From an uncultured Bacteroidales bacterium (GTDB lineage: Bacteria; Bacteroidota; Bacteroidia; Bacteroidales; UBA932), in the NCBI GenBank assembly GCA_946402945.1, contig CAMIYB010000003.1, forward strand, positions 36,807 to 100,806: a DNA stretch of 64,000 nt. The letters run 5' to 3'. This document shows, one piece after another, positions 36,319 through 44,990 of the stretch. Position 1 is the stretch's first letter, and each line of letters begins with the position of its first letter. The translations under genes and the position numbers were made by a program. The notes under the pieces were generated by a model. The model had not been told where the DNA came from. It did no database searches and worked only from the letters and a program-made list of their open reading frames with translations.

Positions 36319-37314
36319 ATGCGGATCTGTATCATCGGAGGAGGGGCCCAGGGCCATGTCTGCGCCGCCGTGCTCGGCGCGGATCCGCGCTGGGAGGTGA
36401 GTCTTCTGACGGGCCATCCCGCCGCCTGGCAGCGGGAGATCACGGCCATCGATCCCGACGGCAAATGCATCGTCGGCCACCTCGCGGCCATCTCCGACCG
36501 GGCGGAAGCGGTCGTTCCGGGGCAGGACCTCCTCCTGCTTTGCCTGCCCGGTTTCCTGATCGGAGACACGCTCCGGCGCATCGCCCCGCTCCTGGGCCGG
36601 GCCGCCGTGGGCAGCGTGGTCTCCAGCACCGGCTTCTTCTTCGAAGCCCGGCGCATCCTCCCGGCCGGAACGCCGCTTTTCGGCTTCCAGCGGGTTCCCT
36701 TCATCTCCCGGGTACAGGAATACGGCCGTAGCGTCCGCCTGCTGGGCTACAAGGACAACCTGGCCGTCGCCACCGAAAACGTCCCGGACCCGGCGGCCCT
36801 GGCCGAGGCCCTCGGAGAAGGCCTCCGCACCCCCGTCCGGCTGCTGGACAACGTCTGGCAGGCCGCCCTGACCAACAGCAACCCTATCCTCCACACCGGC
36901 CGCCTCTATACCCTGTTCCGCGGGCGGGAAACGGCGGTATTCGACCATCTGCCGCTCTTCTACAAGGAATGGACGGACGAGGCGTCGGAGGTATTGCTGG
37001 CGATGGACAGGGAGTTCTTCGCGCTGCTCGGTGCGCTACGGGTGGAAGGCATCCCGAGCCTGCTGGACTATTACGACTGCACGGACGCGCCCTCACTGAC
37101 ACGGAAGATCTCCTCCATTCCGGCCTTCCAGGCCATTTCGGCCCCCATGAAAACCGTTCCGGGCGGATGGTCGGCCGACTTCGGCAGCCGCTATTTCACG
37201 GAAGATTTCCCCTACGGCCTCCGCTTCCTGCGCGACCTGTGCCGGACGCACGGGATCCCGGCGCCCACGATAGAGCGGGTATTCGATTGGGGAATGGCGC
37301 AACTCGGGCGCTGA
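36319..37314 (+). CDS. NAD(P)-dependent octopine/nopaline dehydrogenase family protein
   Basis: 331 residues. The N-terminal Rossmann fold has ICIIGGGAQGHVCAAVL and a LLLLCLPGFLIG strand. The C-terminal helical domain has TNSNPILHTGRLYTL, whose NP-x-x-H pattern matches the catalytic His region of opine dehydrogenases. Such enzymes reductively condense an amino group with a 2-oxo acid. It starts 2 bases after the nucleotidyltransferase-aminotransferase gene, so both probably modify the same amino compound for a surface polymer. That pathway is inferred, and an opine-type small molecule is an alternative. Confidence 0.75.
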   Translation: MRICIIGGGAQGHVCAAVLGADPRWEVSLLTGHPAAWQREITAIDPDGKCIVGHLAAISDRAEAVVPGQDLLLLCLPGFLIGDTLRRIAPLLGRAAVGSVVSSTGFFFEARRILPAGTPLFGFQRVPFISRVQEYGRSVRLLGYKDNLAVATENVPDPAALAEALGEGLRTPVRLLDNVWQAALTNSNPILHTGRLYTLFRGRETAVFDHLPLFYKEWTDEASEVLLAMDREFFALLGALRVEGIPSLLDYYDCTDAPSLTRKISSIPAFQAISAPMKTVPGGWSADFGSRYFTEDFPYGLRFLRDLCRTHGIPAPTIERVFDWGMAQLGR

Positions 37315-37320
37315 GCGGAA

Positions 37321-38226
37321 CTATTCCGACATCTCCTTCAGCCGGGCGATACAAGTCCGGAGCGAATCCATCCAATACGGAATTTCGACTCGGAACGTCT
37401 CCTTGAAACGGGTCTTGTCCAGCACGGAATAGGCCGGCCGGCGGACTTTGGAGGGGTACTCCGCGCTGTGGCAGGGCAGAATCCGGCAGTCCCTGTGACC
37501 GGCCATGTCTGCGATAACCCGGGCGAAATCGTACCAACTGCACACACCTTCGTTGCTATAGTGGTAGATCCCGCAGACATCCGCTCCGTCCCCGGGCGCA
37601 CGACGGAGAGCCAGGACAATCGCCCTTGCCAGATCTCCGGCATAGGTGGGCGTACCCGCCTGGTCGAAAACCACCCGCAGGACAGGACGCTCGGCCGTCA
37701 GGCGCAGCATCGTCCGGACGAAATTGCGGCCATATTCGCTGTAGAGCCAGGCGGTACGGAAGATGATATGGCGGACGCCGCTGCGCAGCACCGCCTCTTC
37801 CCCGTGCAGTTTGGTCAGGCCGTAAACGCCCGTCGGGGTGCTTCGGCGATCTTCCCCGCAAGGCGTATTGTAGGGGTCTCCGCCAAAGACATAATCCGTG
37901 GAAATGTGGACCAGGAGCCCCCCGCGGTCCCGCATGACCCGGGCGAGTCCCGCGACGGCCGTCGCATTGAGCCGCTCGGCCAGTTCCGGATGGTCTTCTG
38001 CACCGTCCACGTCGGTATAGGCGGCGCAGTTGACGATCGCTTCCACCCCTTCCGCCTCGGCCAGGGCGCGTACCGCCGCCTCGTCGGTCATATCGAGCAG
38101 GACGGTCGGGGCGTCGGGATCCAGGACGATGTCGGTAAAAACGGCCTCCATGCCGGGTTCCTCCCGCAGCACATCCCGCAGGGACCGGCCCAACTGGCCG
38201 CAGGCGCCCGTCACCATTATCTTCAT
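37321..38226 (-). CDS. rfbD: dTDP-4-dehydrorhamnose reductase
   Basis: 301 residues, short-chain dehydrogenase fold: VTGACGQLGRSLRDVL (NADPH-binding glycine motif), YTDVDGAEDHPELAERLNAT, HISTDYVFGGDPYNTPC and YGLTKLHGEE with the catalytic Tyr-x3-Lys. It performs the last step of dTDP-L-rhamnose synthesis. The start overlaps the rfbC stop by four bases. It converges with the dehydrogenase gene, whose stop is 6 bases away. Confidence 0.93.
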   Translation of the reverse strand: MKIMVTGACGQLGRSLRDVLREEPGMEAVFTDIVLDPDAPTVLLDMTDEAAVRALAEAEGVEAIVNCAAYTDVDGAEDHPELAERLNATAVAGLARVMRDRGGLLVHISTDYVFGGDPYNTPCGEDRRSTPTGVYGLTKLHGEEAVLRSGVRHIIFRTAWLYSEYGRNFVRTMLRLTAERPVLRVVFDQAGTPTYAGDLARAIVLALRRAPGDGADVCGIYHYSNEGVCSWYDFARVIADMAGHRDCRILPCHSAEYPSKVRRPAYSVLDKTRFKETFRVEIPYWMDSLRTCIARLKEMSE

Positions 38227-38801
38227 AGCGCGTAGTAATCTACCTGATAATCAAAGAGTTCCACTGCATCGCACAGACGGGGATGCGCCTTGTCTTTCTC
38301 GGAAAGAATGATGGCTTCCCGGGGAAGTCGCCAGTCGATTGCCAGCGCCGGATCGTCCCAGGCGACGGCCCCTTCCGAAGCGGGAGCATAGGGATTGTCA
38401 CACTTGTACTGGAACAGTGCCTCCTCGCTGAGCACGGCGAAGCCATGGGCAAAGCCCCGCGGGATGAACATCTGCCGGTGGTTGTCGGCGGAAAGTTCCA
38501 CGGCCACATGCTGCCCGAAAGTCGGGGAACCCCGACGGATATCCACCGCCACATCCAGCACACAGCCCTGCACGACGCGGACCAGCTTACTCTGGGCATC
38601 CTTTCCCTTTTGGAAATGCAGCCCCCGCAGGACGCCGTAACAACTCCGGCTCTCGTTGTCCTGGACAAAGCGCAGCGGACGGACCGCCGCATCGAAATCG
38701 CGCTGCGACCAGGACTCCAGAAAATAGCCCCGGGAGTCCCCGAAGACGCGGGGTTCCACAATCACGACGCCGGGAAGCGCGGTAGGAATTACAGTCATCA
38801 T
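38223..38801 (-). CDS. rfbC: dTDP-4-dehydrorhamnose 3,5-epimerase
   Basis: 192 residues, cupin fold. The signature CYGVLRGLHFQKGKDAQSKL contains the catalytic His, followed by VLDVAVDIRRGSPTFGQ and MFIPRGFAHGFAVLSEEALF. It epimerises C3 and C5 of dTDP-4-keto-6-deoxyglucose on the way to dTDP-L-rhamnose. It lies between rfbA (3 bases upstream) and rfbD (4-base overlap). Confidence 0.94.
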   Translation of the reverse strand: MMTVIPTALPGVVIVEPRVFGDSRGYFLESWSQRDFDAAVRPLRFVQDNESRSCYGVLRGLHFQKGKDAQSKLVRVVQGCVLDVAVDIRRGSPTFGQHVAVELSADNHRQMFIPRGFAHGFAVLSEEALFQYKCDNPYAPASEGAVAWDDPALAIDWRLPREAIILSEKDKAHPRLCDAVELFDYQVDYYAL

Positions 38802-38804
38802 CTC

Positions 38805-39713
38805 CTATTCGTCCAAACCGTCAAAGCCGTTCTTTTCATACTCGTCCGCCATGCGCAGCAGATAGGCGCCGTACTGGTTCTTGGCCATCGGACGGGCCAC
38901 TTCGCGCAGATGGTCGGGCGTAATCCAGCCCTTGTGCAGGGCGATGCCTTCCAGACAGGCCACTTTGAGGCCCTGACGTTTCTCGATGGTCTCGATGTAG
39001 GCCGTCGCCTCGGAAAGGGAATCGTGCGTCCCCGTGTCGAGCCAGGCGAAACCCCGGCCCAGCGTCTGGACCTGCAGGGATCCTTCCCGGAGGAAGACCT
39101 GGTTGACGGTGGTGATTTCCAGTTCACCCCGTGCGGAGGGCTTGATGTGCTTGGCTACGTCCACGACCCGGTTGGGATAGAAATACAGACCGACGACGGC
39201 GTAGTTGCTCTTGGGATGTGCGGGCTTCTCCTCGATGCTGAGGCAGCGGCCTTCCCGGTCGAATTCCGCCACGCCGTAGCGCTCCGGATCCCGTACCCAG
39301 TAACCGAAAACCGTGGCCCGCGACTGCTCTTCCGCCCGCGAGACGGCCTCGCGCAACAGCTGGCTGAAGCCGGCGCCATGGAAGATATTGTCGCCCAGCA
39401 CCAGGCACGCGCAGTCGTCCCCGATGAATTCCTCGCCGATCAGGAAAGCCTGCGCCAGTCCGTCCGGAGAAGGCTGCTCCGCATAGGAGAAGCGGACGCC
39501 GAAATCGGAACCGTCGCCGAGCAGGCGACGGAAACCGGGCAGATCCTGCGGGGTGGAGATAATCAGGATATCACGGATCCCGGCCTGCATCAGGACGGAG
39601 ACCGGATAATAGACCATCGGCTTGTCGTAGATGGGCAGCAATTGCTTGCTCACGCCTTTGGTGATGGGGTAAAGCCGGGTGCCGGAGCCGCCGGCCAGAA
39701 CAATTCCTTTCAT
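38805..39713 (-). CDS. rfbA: Glucose-1-phosphate thymidylyltransferase
   Basis: The track start at 39746 adds 11 residues ahead of the conserved [16 protein letters not shown] start; I use the ATG at 39713, giving 302 residues. Further motifs are [32 protein letters not shown] and [20 protein letters not shown]. It makes dTDP-glucose, the first step to dTDP-rhamnose. The 4,6-dehydratase gene (rfbB) is not in this window. The -7 box of its promoter ends four bases before the start codon. Confidence 0.94.
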   Translation of the reverse strand: MKGIVLAGGSGTRLYPITKGVSKQLLPIYDKPMVYYPVSVLMQAGIRDILIISTPQDLPGFRRLLGDGSDFGVRFSYAEQPSPDGLAQAFLIGEEFIGDDCACLVLGDNIFHGAGFSQLLREAVSRAEEQSRATVFGYWVRDPERYGVAEFDREGRCLSIEEKPAHPKSNYAVVGLYFYPNRVVDVAKHIKPSARGELEITTVNQVFLREGSLQVQTLGRGFAWLDTGTHDSLSEATAYIETIEKRQGLKVACLEGIALHKGWITPDHLREVARPMAKNQYGAYLLRMADEYEKNGFDGLDE

Positions 39714-39717
39714 ACTC

Positions 39718-39725
39718 CAAAGGTA
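39718..39725 (-). promoter_or_regulatory. -7 box of rfbACD
   Basis: TACCTTTG on the minus strand, exact consensus, with TTTG 18 bases upstream (39744-39747). Only 4 bases separate it from the ATG, implying a leaderless or near-leaderless mRNA. Confidence 0.6.
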
Positions 39726-39796
39726 GAAATTTTTTTCCAATAGCAAAAATTCCTATATTTGAGAGAATTTTCCCGTCAGGGGCTGTCCCACGAATC

Positions 39797-41722
39797 ATGC
39801 ATAGCAGAAACTTTCTCATTATCGCACTGGATGCGGACCTGTCCGCGCCCGGCATCGTTTTCAAGACACTGATCCGTTCCATGTCCGCATCCTGCCGGAT
39901 TACACTCCTATCCGAGAAAACGGACCCGGACCTGCTGAACGGAAACATCCGGAACATAGCCCTCAGCAACGGCATACACGGCTGGAGGCGGGCCGAGAAG
40001 AAATGGAAGCGGATCGGCTACAACCCCCAGGATGAACGCTGGGCCCGGCGGACCTTCCGGAAGGAGAAAGAGGCCATCTTCCAGGAACGCTACGACGCCA
40101 TCATCACTTTCGTCGCCAACGGGTATTATTCCGCCCTGAACCTGGGAAAAATCCTGAAGGAGCACATCCGGTGCCCCTGGGTGATCTACAGCGTGGACGG
40201 AATGCCTTCTCCCCTTCCCTGGCTGAACGGGGACACGCTCCTTCACGGGAACATCTCCGCCCGCCTGCGCCTTCTGTGCGCGGATGCGGACCTCTTCTTG
40301 ATGCCCCACCCCCAGATGATCGACTACCAGAAGAGCGTCATCCCCGACTTCAAGGGACAGTGGGACTATCTGTACGGGCCCTATCGCGACATCCCGGAGG
40401 ATTTCCGCCTCCAGCCCCACGAGGGATTTAACATCCTCTATGCCGGCAGCCTGTATGGCCTGCGCAGGATCGACGGCCTGGTGGAAGCCTTCCGCGCCTT
40501 CCACGCCGAACGGCCCGACGCCCGCCTGATCTTTGTCGGAGACGTCTGGAAACGGTACAAGGCCCTCTGCCAGGAGGATGTCCAGGCCGGGACCATCCTC
40601 TTCAAGGACGCAACAGAGCGGATTGGAGATTATTACGCCCAGGCCGACTGCCTGGTGGATATCGCGGCCGATATTCCGGACGACGTCTTCCTCTCGAGCA
40701 AGGTGGTCTGCTATCTTCCCTACCGGATTCCCATCATCGCCATCTCCGGAGACAATTCCCCGGTATCCCGCATTATGGGAGGGGTCGGCTCCATCCTGCA
40801 ATGCCACAACCGCGCCGACGAGATCCTTCCCGCGCTGCGTGCCGTGCAGGGGACCTTTGACTACGCAGACCGCAACACCCTGCTCGAGCAGTTCGGTCCG
40901 GACTATCTGTGCCGGCGCTTCCTCGCCCAACTGGACGGACAGATCGGGAAACGGCAGCCCCTCATCGTCAGCCTGACCACATGGAAAGCCCGTTTCGCCA
41001 ATATCCCGACCGTGTTGGACAGCATCTTCGCCCAGACTCTTCCGCCCGACAAGGTGGTCATCAACCTCGCCGAAGACGAAATTCTCCCGGAAGAACTGCG
41101 CTCCTACCTGGACGCCCACGGGGTCGAGGTCTTCCGCCTCCCGGACACAAAGGTCTATAAGAAATTGATCCCCACGCTGAAACGCTATCCCGACGCCTGC
41201 GTCGTAAGCATCGATGACGACTGGATTTACCCGCCCGAAATGCTGGAAGACTTCATGCGCGTCCACCAGCAGCATCCCGACAGCCCCATCAGCGGCAACC
41301 GGATCCGGGCCTTCCACCTGAACGCCCATTGCGGCTGTGCCAGCCTGACGGAACGGCGCTATTTCGGCGACTATCTCGACTGGGTCGATGACGAGGTGAT
41401 GCGCAACTGTCCCAGCGACGACATCGTTTACACTTATCTCGCCCGCAGAAACGGCTACGGATACATCCGGACCCGGGGGCTGTATTTCGACAATATGACG
41501 CCCTACAACCCTTCGGAGCCCTATTCCGTCATGGACGGGACCCCCGTCCAGCGGAGTTGGGAATACCTGACCGGCCGCTTCGGCCCGGTCGCCGAAGCCT
41601 CCTGGCGCGATGCCCTGCGGAAAATATCCTCTTTCCTGTTCGAACTCAACCGCGACCAGTACAACAGAAAGTACCTGCGGCTGCTCGGCATCACGATCTT
41701 CCTTGAAAAAAAGCGCATATGA
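39797..41722 (+). CDS. Two-domain glycosyltransferase
   Basis: 641 residues. The N-terminal ~390 look like a GT-B (GT4-type) transferase: LYAGSLYGLRRIDGLVEAFR, RLIFVGDVWKRYKALC, IGDYYAQADCLVDIA and SSKVVCYLPYRIPIIAISGD. The C-terminal ~245 form a separate GT-A-like domain with PLIVSLTTWKARFANIPTVL, AQTLPPDKVVINLAEDE and VVSIDDDWIYPPEMLEDF, where DDD is a likely metal-binding motif. It probably adds two sugars in succession to a surface glycan. It overlaps the next glycosyltransferase by four bases. Donors and acceptors cannot be deduced. Confidence 0.78.
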   Translation: MHSRNFLIIALDADLSAPGIVFKTLIRSMSASCRITLLSEKTDPDLLNGNIRNIALSNGIHGWRRAEKKWKRIGYNPQDERWARRTFRKEKEAIFQERYDAIITFVANGYYSALNLGKILKEHIRCPWVIYSVDGMPSPLPWLNGDTLLHGNISARLRLLCADADLFLMPHPQMIDYQKSVIPDFKGQWDYLYGPYRDIPEDFRLQPHEGFNILYAGSLYGLRRIDGLVEAFRAFHAERPDARLIFVGDVWKRYKALCQEDVQAGTILFKDATERIGDYYAQADCLVDIAADIPDDVFLSSKVVCYLPYRIPIIAISGDNSPVSRIMGGVGSILQCHNRADEILPALRAVQGTFDYADRNTLLEQFGPDYLCRRFLAQLDGQIGKRQPLIVSLTTWKARFANIPTVLDSIFAQTLPPDKVVINLAEDEILPEELRSYLDAHGVEVFRLPDTKVYKKLIPTLKRYPDACVVSIDDDWIYPPEMLEDFMRVHQQHPDSPISGNRIRAFHLNAHCGCASLTERRYFGDYLDWVDDEVMRNCPSDDIVYTYLARRNGYGYIRTRGLYFDNMTPYNPSEPYSVMDGTPVQRSWEYLTGRFGPVAEASWRDALRKISSFLFELNRDQYNRKYLRLLGITIFLEKKRI

Positions 41723-43338
41723 CCGTTTCCGTCATCGTCCCCATCTACGGCGTCCAGGCCTGGATTGAACGCTGTGCCCGCTCCCTGCTGAACCAGTCCG
41801 TCTGGCAGGAAATCGAGTATATTTTCGTCAATGACGGCACCCCCGACGCTTCGATGGAAGTCCTCGCGGCCGTGCTGAAGGACTATCCCGGACGCCAGGT
41901 CACCCTCATCGGGCAGGAGAACGCCGGGCTTCCGCAGGCCCGCCTGGCCGGACTGCGCCGCGCCCGGGGAGAATACATCCTCCACGTGGACTCGGACGAC
42001 TGGGTGGAAGAGAACATGGTCGAGAAGATGCTGGAGGCCGCCCGCGCCCATCCGGAAGCCGACATGGTCTTCTGCCAGGCCTACAAGGAATTCGGCGGAA
42101 ACCGCCGGCGCCTCGTGGAGGACAAGCCCTGGGGAGACTGCCGGACCTTCGCACGGGAAATGTTCCGCTTCCGCGCACACGGTTACCTGTGGAACAAACT
42201 GATCAAGCGGAGCCTGTACCGCGAAGATCTCTTCTACCCTACCATCGGGATGCACGAAGACATGGTGCTGCTCGCCCAGCTGCTTGCCGGCGGCGGCGCC
42301 TGCGTCCGGGTTCCGGAGCCGCTCTACCACTACCGCCAGGACAATGCGGCGGCCCTGTCGCGCCAAAAGAAAGAGAAGCGGGATGTGGACTCGGCCCGTA
42401 ACTTCCTGCAATTGATTTCTTTCCTGCAGGAGAAGGGAGAAACGGAACCGCTCGGCAAGGCGCTGCCCGACGTACTGCTCCGCTGCGGCTGGATCGCCTG
42501 CCGCCTGGCCCCGTCCCTGCCGGAAGAATACCCCGTGCTGCGGCGCGGGCTGCTGCTTCTGCGCGCATGCGAATTCCGCAGCCCCAAACAGCTTTCCCGC
42601 CTGTGCCGGGTGAAAAAATGGATCAGAAACGCTTCCTTCCACTGCGACCGGATCCTCTGCTGCATTTTCAATTACAACGAGAACGAAAAATCCATCGCCT
42701 GGAGCGAGCGCCTTTCCCCCTGTTTTGACACAGTCATCCTCGACAGCGGCAGCCGGCCGCCCTGTCAGCATCCGACAGCCGTCCACCTGGACAATATCTA
42801 CTACTCGGGACTGATGAACGAGGCCTACCGCCGCGCACGGGAGGGGAGATACCCCTGGGTCATGATCCTGACCTCGGACCTGGGGATCCGGGACCGGCAT
42901 GTGCCGCGCCTCCGCCGGACGATGGAGCGGATTTCCCTTGCCTGCAACGTCGGACTCTATCAGCCGGCCAACGGCATCTTTTCCCGCTCCCACTCCAAAA
43001 GCAAGGCCCGGCTGTGGGGCGGAATCCGGCGCACCAACTTCCAGGAAGGCTGGTTCCACCTGGTTCCCACGGAACTGCTGGGACGGATTTGTCCGATCGA
43101 TACCGGCGTCAACCGCCTGGGCTGGGGCCTGGACATGGCCCTGAGTTTCTTCGCCAACCGCGAGGGACGCCTCATCCTGGTCGATTCCTCCGTTCGCGTC
43201 CACCATCCCAGCGGAAGCGGATACAATCAGGACGAAGCCGACAGGCAGATGAAAGCGTGGTTCAAGACCATCCCGGGATTCCAGGACCCCTTCCATATGG
43301 AGAAGGCCCGGGGACCCGTCCGATATCCGAAACTATAG
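41719..43338 (+). CDS. Two-domain glycosyltransferase (GT2 N-domain plus second GT-A-like domain)
   Basis: 539 residues. Residues 1-~300 are a GT2 enzyme: VSVIVPIYGVQAWIERCARS, EYIFVNDGTPDASMEVL and EYILHVDSDDWVEENMVEKM with the DSDD metal site. From about residue 310 a second domain begins with RILCCIFNYNENEKSIAWSE, VILDSGSRPP, PWVMILTSDLGI and a late LGWGLDMALSFFANREGRLI, resembling another GT-A fold. It starts four bases inside the previous gene. Its last 6 bases overlap the convergent glycosyltransferase gene. Confidence 0.78.
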   Translation: MTVSVIVPIYGVQAWIERCARSLLNQSVWQEIEYIFVNDGTPDASMEVLAAVLKDYPGRQVTLIGQENAGLPQARLAGLRRARGEYILHVDSDDWVEENMVEKMLEAARAHPEADMVFCQAYKEFGGNRRRLVEDKPWGDCRTFAREMFRFRAHGYLWNKLIKRSLYREDLFYPTIGMHEDMVLLAQLLAGGGACVRVPEPLYHYRQDNAAALSRQKKEKRDVDSARNFLQLISFLQEKGETEPLGKALPDVLLRCGWIACRLAPSLPEEYPVLRRGLLLLRACEFRSPKQLSRLCRVKKWIRNASFHCDRILCCIFNYNENEKSIAWSERLSPCFDTVILDSGSRPPCQHPTAVHLDNIYYSGLMNEAYRRAREGRYPWVMILTSDLGIRDRHVPRLRRTMERISLACNVGLYQPANGIFSRSHSKSKARLWGGIRRTNFQEGWFHLVPTELLGRICPIDTGVNRLGWGLDMALSFFANREGRLILVDSSVRVHHPSGSGYNQDEADRQMKAWFKTIPGFQDPFHMEKARGPVRYPKL

Positions 43339-44157
43339 ATACGCCCGTTTCAGGGCGGGATACTCCCGGAAAAGACTCCGGTCGTAGCGAAGCGCGTTCC
43401 AGAAGCATTTGCGCAGCAGAGCCCGCTCCACCGCCGCCACCTCGGGGCCGCCGTGGGTGTAGAGTTCCAGCATGTTGCGGGCCGACTGGAGCCGCCTGCG
43501 CGAACGTCCCATCCGGGTCGAGGCCTGCGGATTGTCCCGGCGGTAATGGACGAGCGGCACGCTGAGTTGTTCAATCGTAGCGGCCCGCCAGATCAACTGG
43601 GTGGAGAAGACGATGTCCTCATGCATCGTCAGGCGGGGGACGAAAATCCCCTCATACAGTTCCCGGCGCGCCATTTTGCTCCAGACATAGCCATAGGCGG
43701 CATCCCGGTACAGGCGGCGCATCCAGCGGACCTTGTTCGAGGGGTCGTAACGGCGTTCGTGGTCCAACTTGCTGTGGTGGGCGTATTCTTTCCAGAAATC
43801 ATAGTAAATCAGATCCGCACCGCTCTCCAGAGCCTTATCCTTCAGGATTTTCAGTGCGCCCTCCTCCATCCAGTCGTCCGAATCCAGATGGACGATATAC
43901 GCCCCTTCCGATACGGCCAGACCGGCCATCCGGGCCCGCGGAAGCCCGGCATTAGCCTGCTCGACGATTTTCACGCGGGCCTCGAGATAAAGGGCGGCGA
44001 CATCGCGCAACACATCCATCGAGCCGTCGGGCGTTCCGTCGTTGACAAAGATAAATTCGACCTCGGGGCAGGCCTGGGAGAGCAGCGATTCGGCACAGCG
44101 GCCGATATAGCGCTCCACCCCATAGATGGGGACGATGACGGAAATCAGCGGGTTCAT
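43333..44157 (-). CDS. Glycosyltransferase family 2
   Basis: 274 residues: MNPLISVIVPIYGVERYIGR, EFIFVNDGTPDGSMDVL, AGLPRARMAGLAVSEGAYIV and HLDSDDWMEEGALKILKD with the DSDD metal-binding motif. It closely resembles the N-domain of the 41719-43338 protein, so the two are paralogues now facing each other. It is coupled to the upstream glycosyltransferase by a 4-base overlap and is the last gene of the uvrA-led operon. Confidence 0.87.
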   Translation of the reverse strand: MNPLISVIVPIYGVERYIGRCAESLLSQACPEVEFIFVNDGTPDGSMDVLRDVAALYLEARVKIVEQANAGLPRARMAGLAVSEGAYIVHLDSDDWMEEGALKILKDKALESGADLIYYDFWKEYAHHSKLDHERRYDPSNKVRWMRRLYRDAAYGYVWSKMARRELYEGIFVPRLTMHEDIVFSTQLIWRAATIEQLSVPLVHYRRDNPQASTRMGRSRRRLQSARNMLELYTHGGPEVAAVERALLRKCFWNALRYDRSLFREYPALKRAYL

Positions 44158-44990
44158 ACGATATCTTGGAAACGTTCGGGAATGCGGACAACGATACGGG
44201 CCTCGAACATGGCCGGCTTGTTCCAGGCATAGGGCGGGCGGACGAGGGTCTGGCAGACGCGGGCCAGGCGGGTCCAGCGGTCGAAATCCAGGGCCTTTTT
44301 CGCCGTCACCAGGCGGATGGTGCGGGCGCGTTTGTGCATGTGCTTCTCCCAGCCCTGCGCCAGACGGTCCTTGTCTTTGAAGCGGTCTTCGATGCGGCGC
44401 AGGTCGAAATAGCCGAAGTGGAACAGGTACAAATCCTTGGCAATATGGAAGTTATGTCCTTTTATGCGGTGGAAGCCGCTGCCCCAGACGAGCGGACGGG
44501 CCAGGATGGACGCCTTGGTGTAGCGGGTTCCGATCTGGGCGTAGCGGCGCTGCTGCAGGAAGGGACGGTCCGGCGTGATGTCGGCTTCCTCTCCCAGTTT
44601 CTGGCCGAAATCCAGGCCGAGGGCCGAAGCGGAGTCGCGGATGGGGAGCCCGTCCAGATAGGCCGGAAGGCTCTTCCCCAGGCGGGGGTCCACGACGATG
44701 AACTCGTCGGCATCGGTCCCGATGACCAGGTCATAGCCCTCCGCGAAACGTTCCGCCGCCCGCTCCGAAAGGAAGCGAAGGCGAAGGCGGTCATGCTCCA
44801 CGACCGTGGTGCCGAGTTTCTCCACTTTCTCGGCATGGATCCCCGCGCAGAAGGCGGGAATCTCCTGGTCCATACCGTCGAACCAGACATAGAGATGGTC
44901 CGGACCCAGTTGCCCGCCGTAATACTCCACCCACTTGCGCAGGTAGAAATCGTCGTTGCGGACCATGGTCAGGGCGGCTATCTTTTTCAT
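44154..44990 (-). CDS. Glycosyltransferase family 2-like (PF13704/GT92-type)
   Basis: 278 residues. MKKIAALTMVRNDDFYLRKWVEYY and DLVIGTDADEFIVVDP show the short GT2_4-type fold with a D-A-D metal motif. The C-terminal third is basic and contains FHRIKGHNFHIAKDLYLFHFG, typical of these enzymes. Its start overlaps the uvrA stop by four bases (ATGA) and its end overlaps the next glycosyltransferase, so it depends on uvrA transcription unless an internal promoter exists. Confidence 0.8.
   Translation of the reverse strand: MKKIAALTMVRNDDFYLRKWVEYYGGQLGPDHLYVWFDGMDQEIPAFCAGIHAEKVEKLGTTVVEHDRLRLRFLSERAAERFAEGYDLVIGTDADEFIVVDPRLGKSLPAYLDGLPIRDSASALGLDFGQKLGEEADITPDRPFLQQRRYAQIGTRYTKASILARPLVWGSGFHRIKGHNFHIAKDLYLFHFGYFDLRRIEDRFKDKDRLAQGWEKHMHKRARTIRLVTAKKALDFDRWTRLARVCQTLVRPPYAWNKPAMFEARIVVRIPERFQDIV

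Noticed and set aside
37321-39713. Incomplete rfb pathway as a sign of gene loss
   Set aside because: rfbB is absent here but may be elsewhere in the genome; the three genes present are intact.
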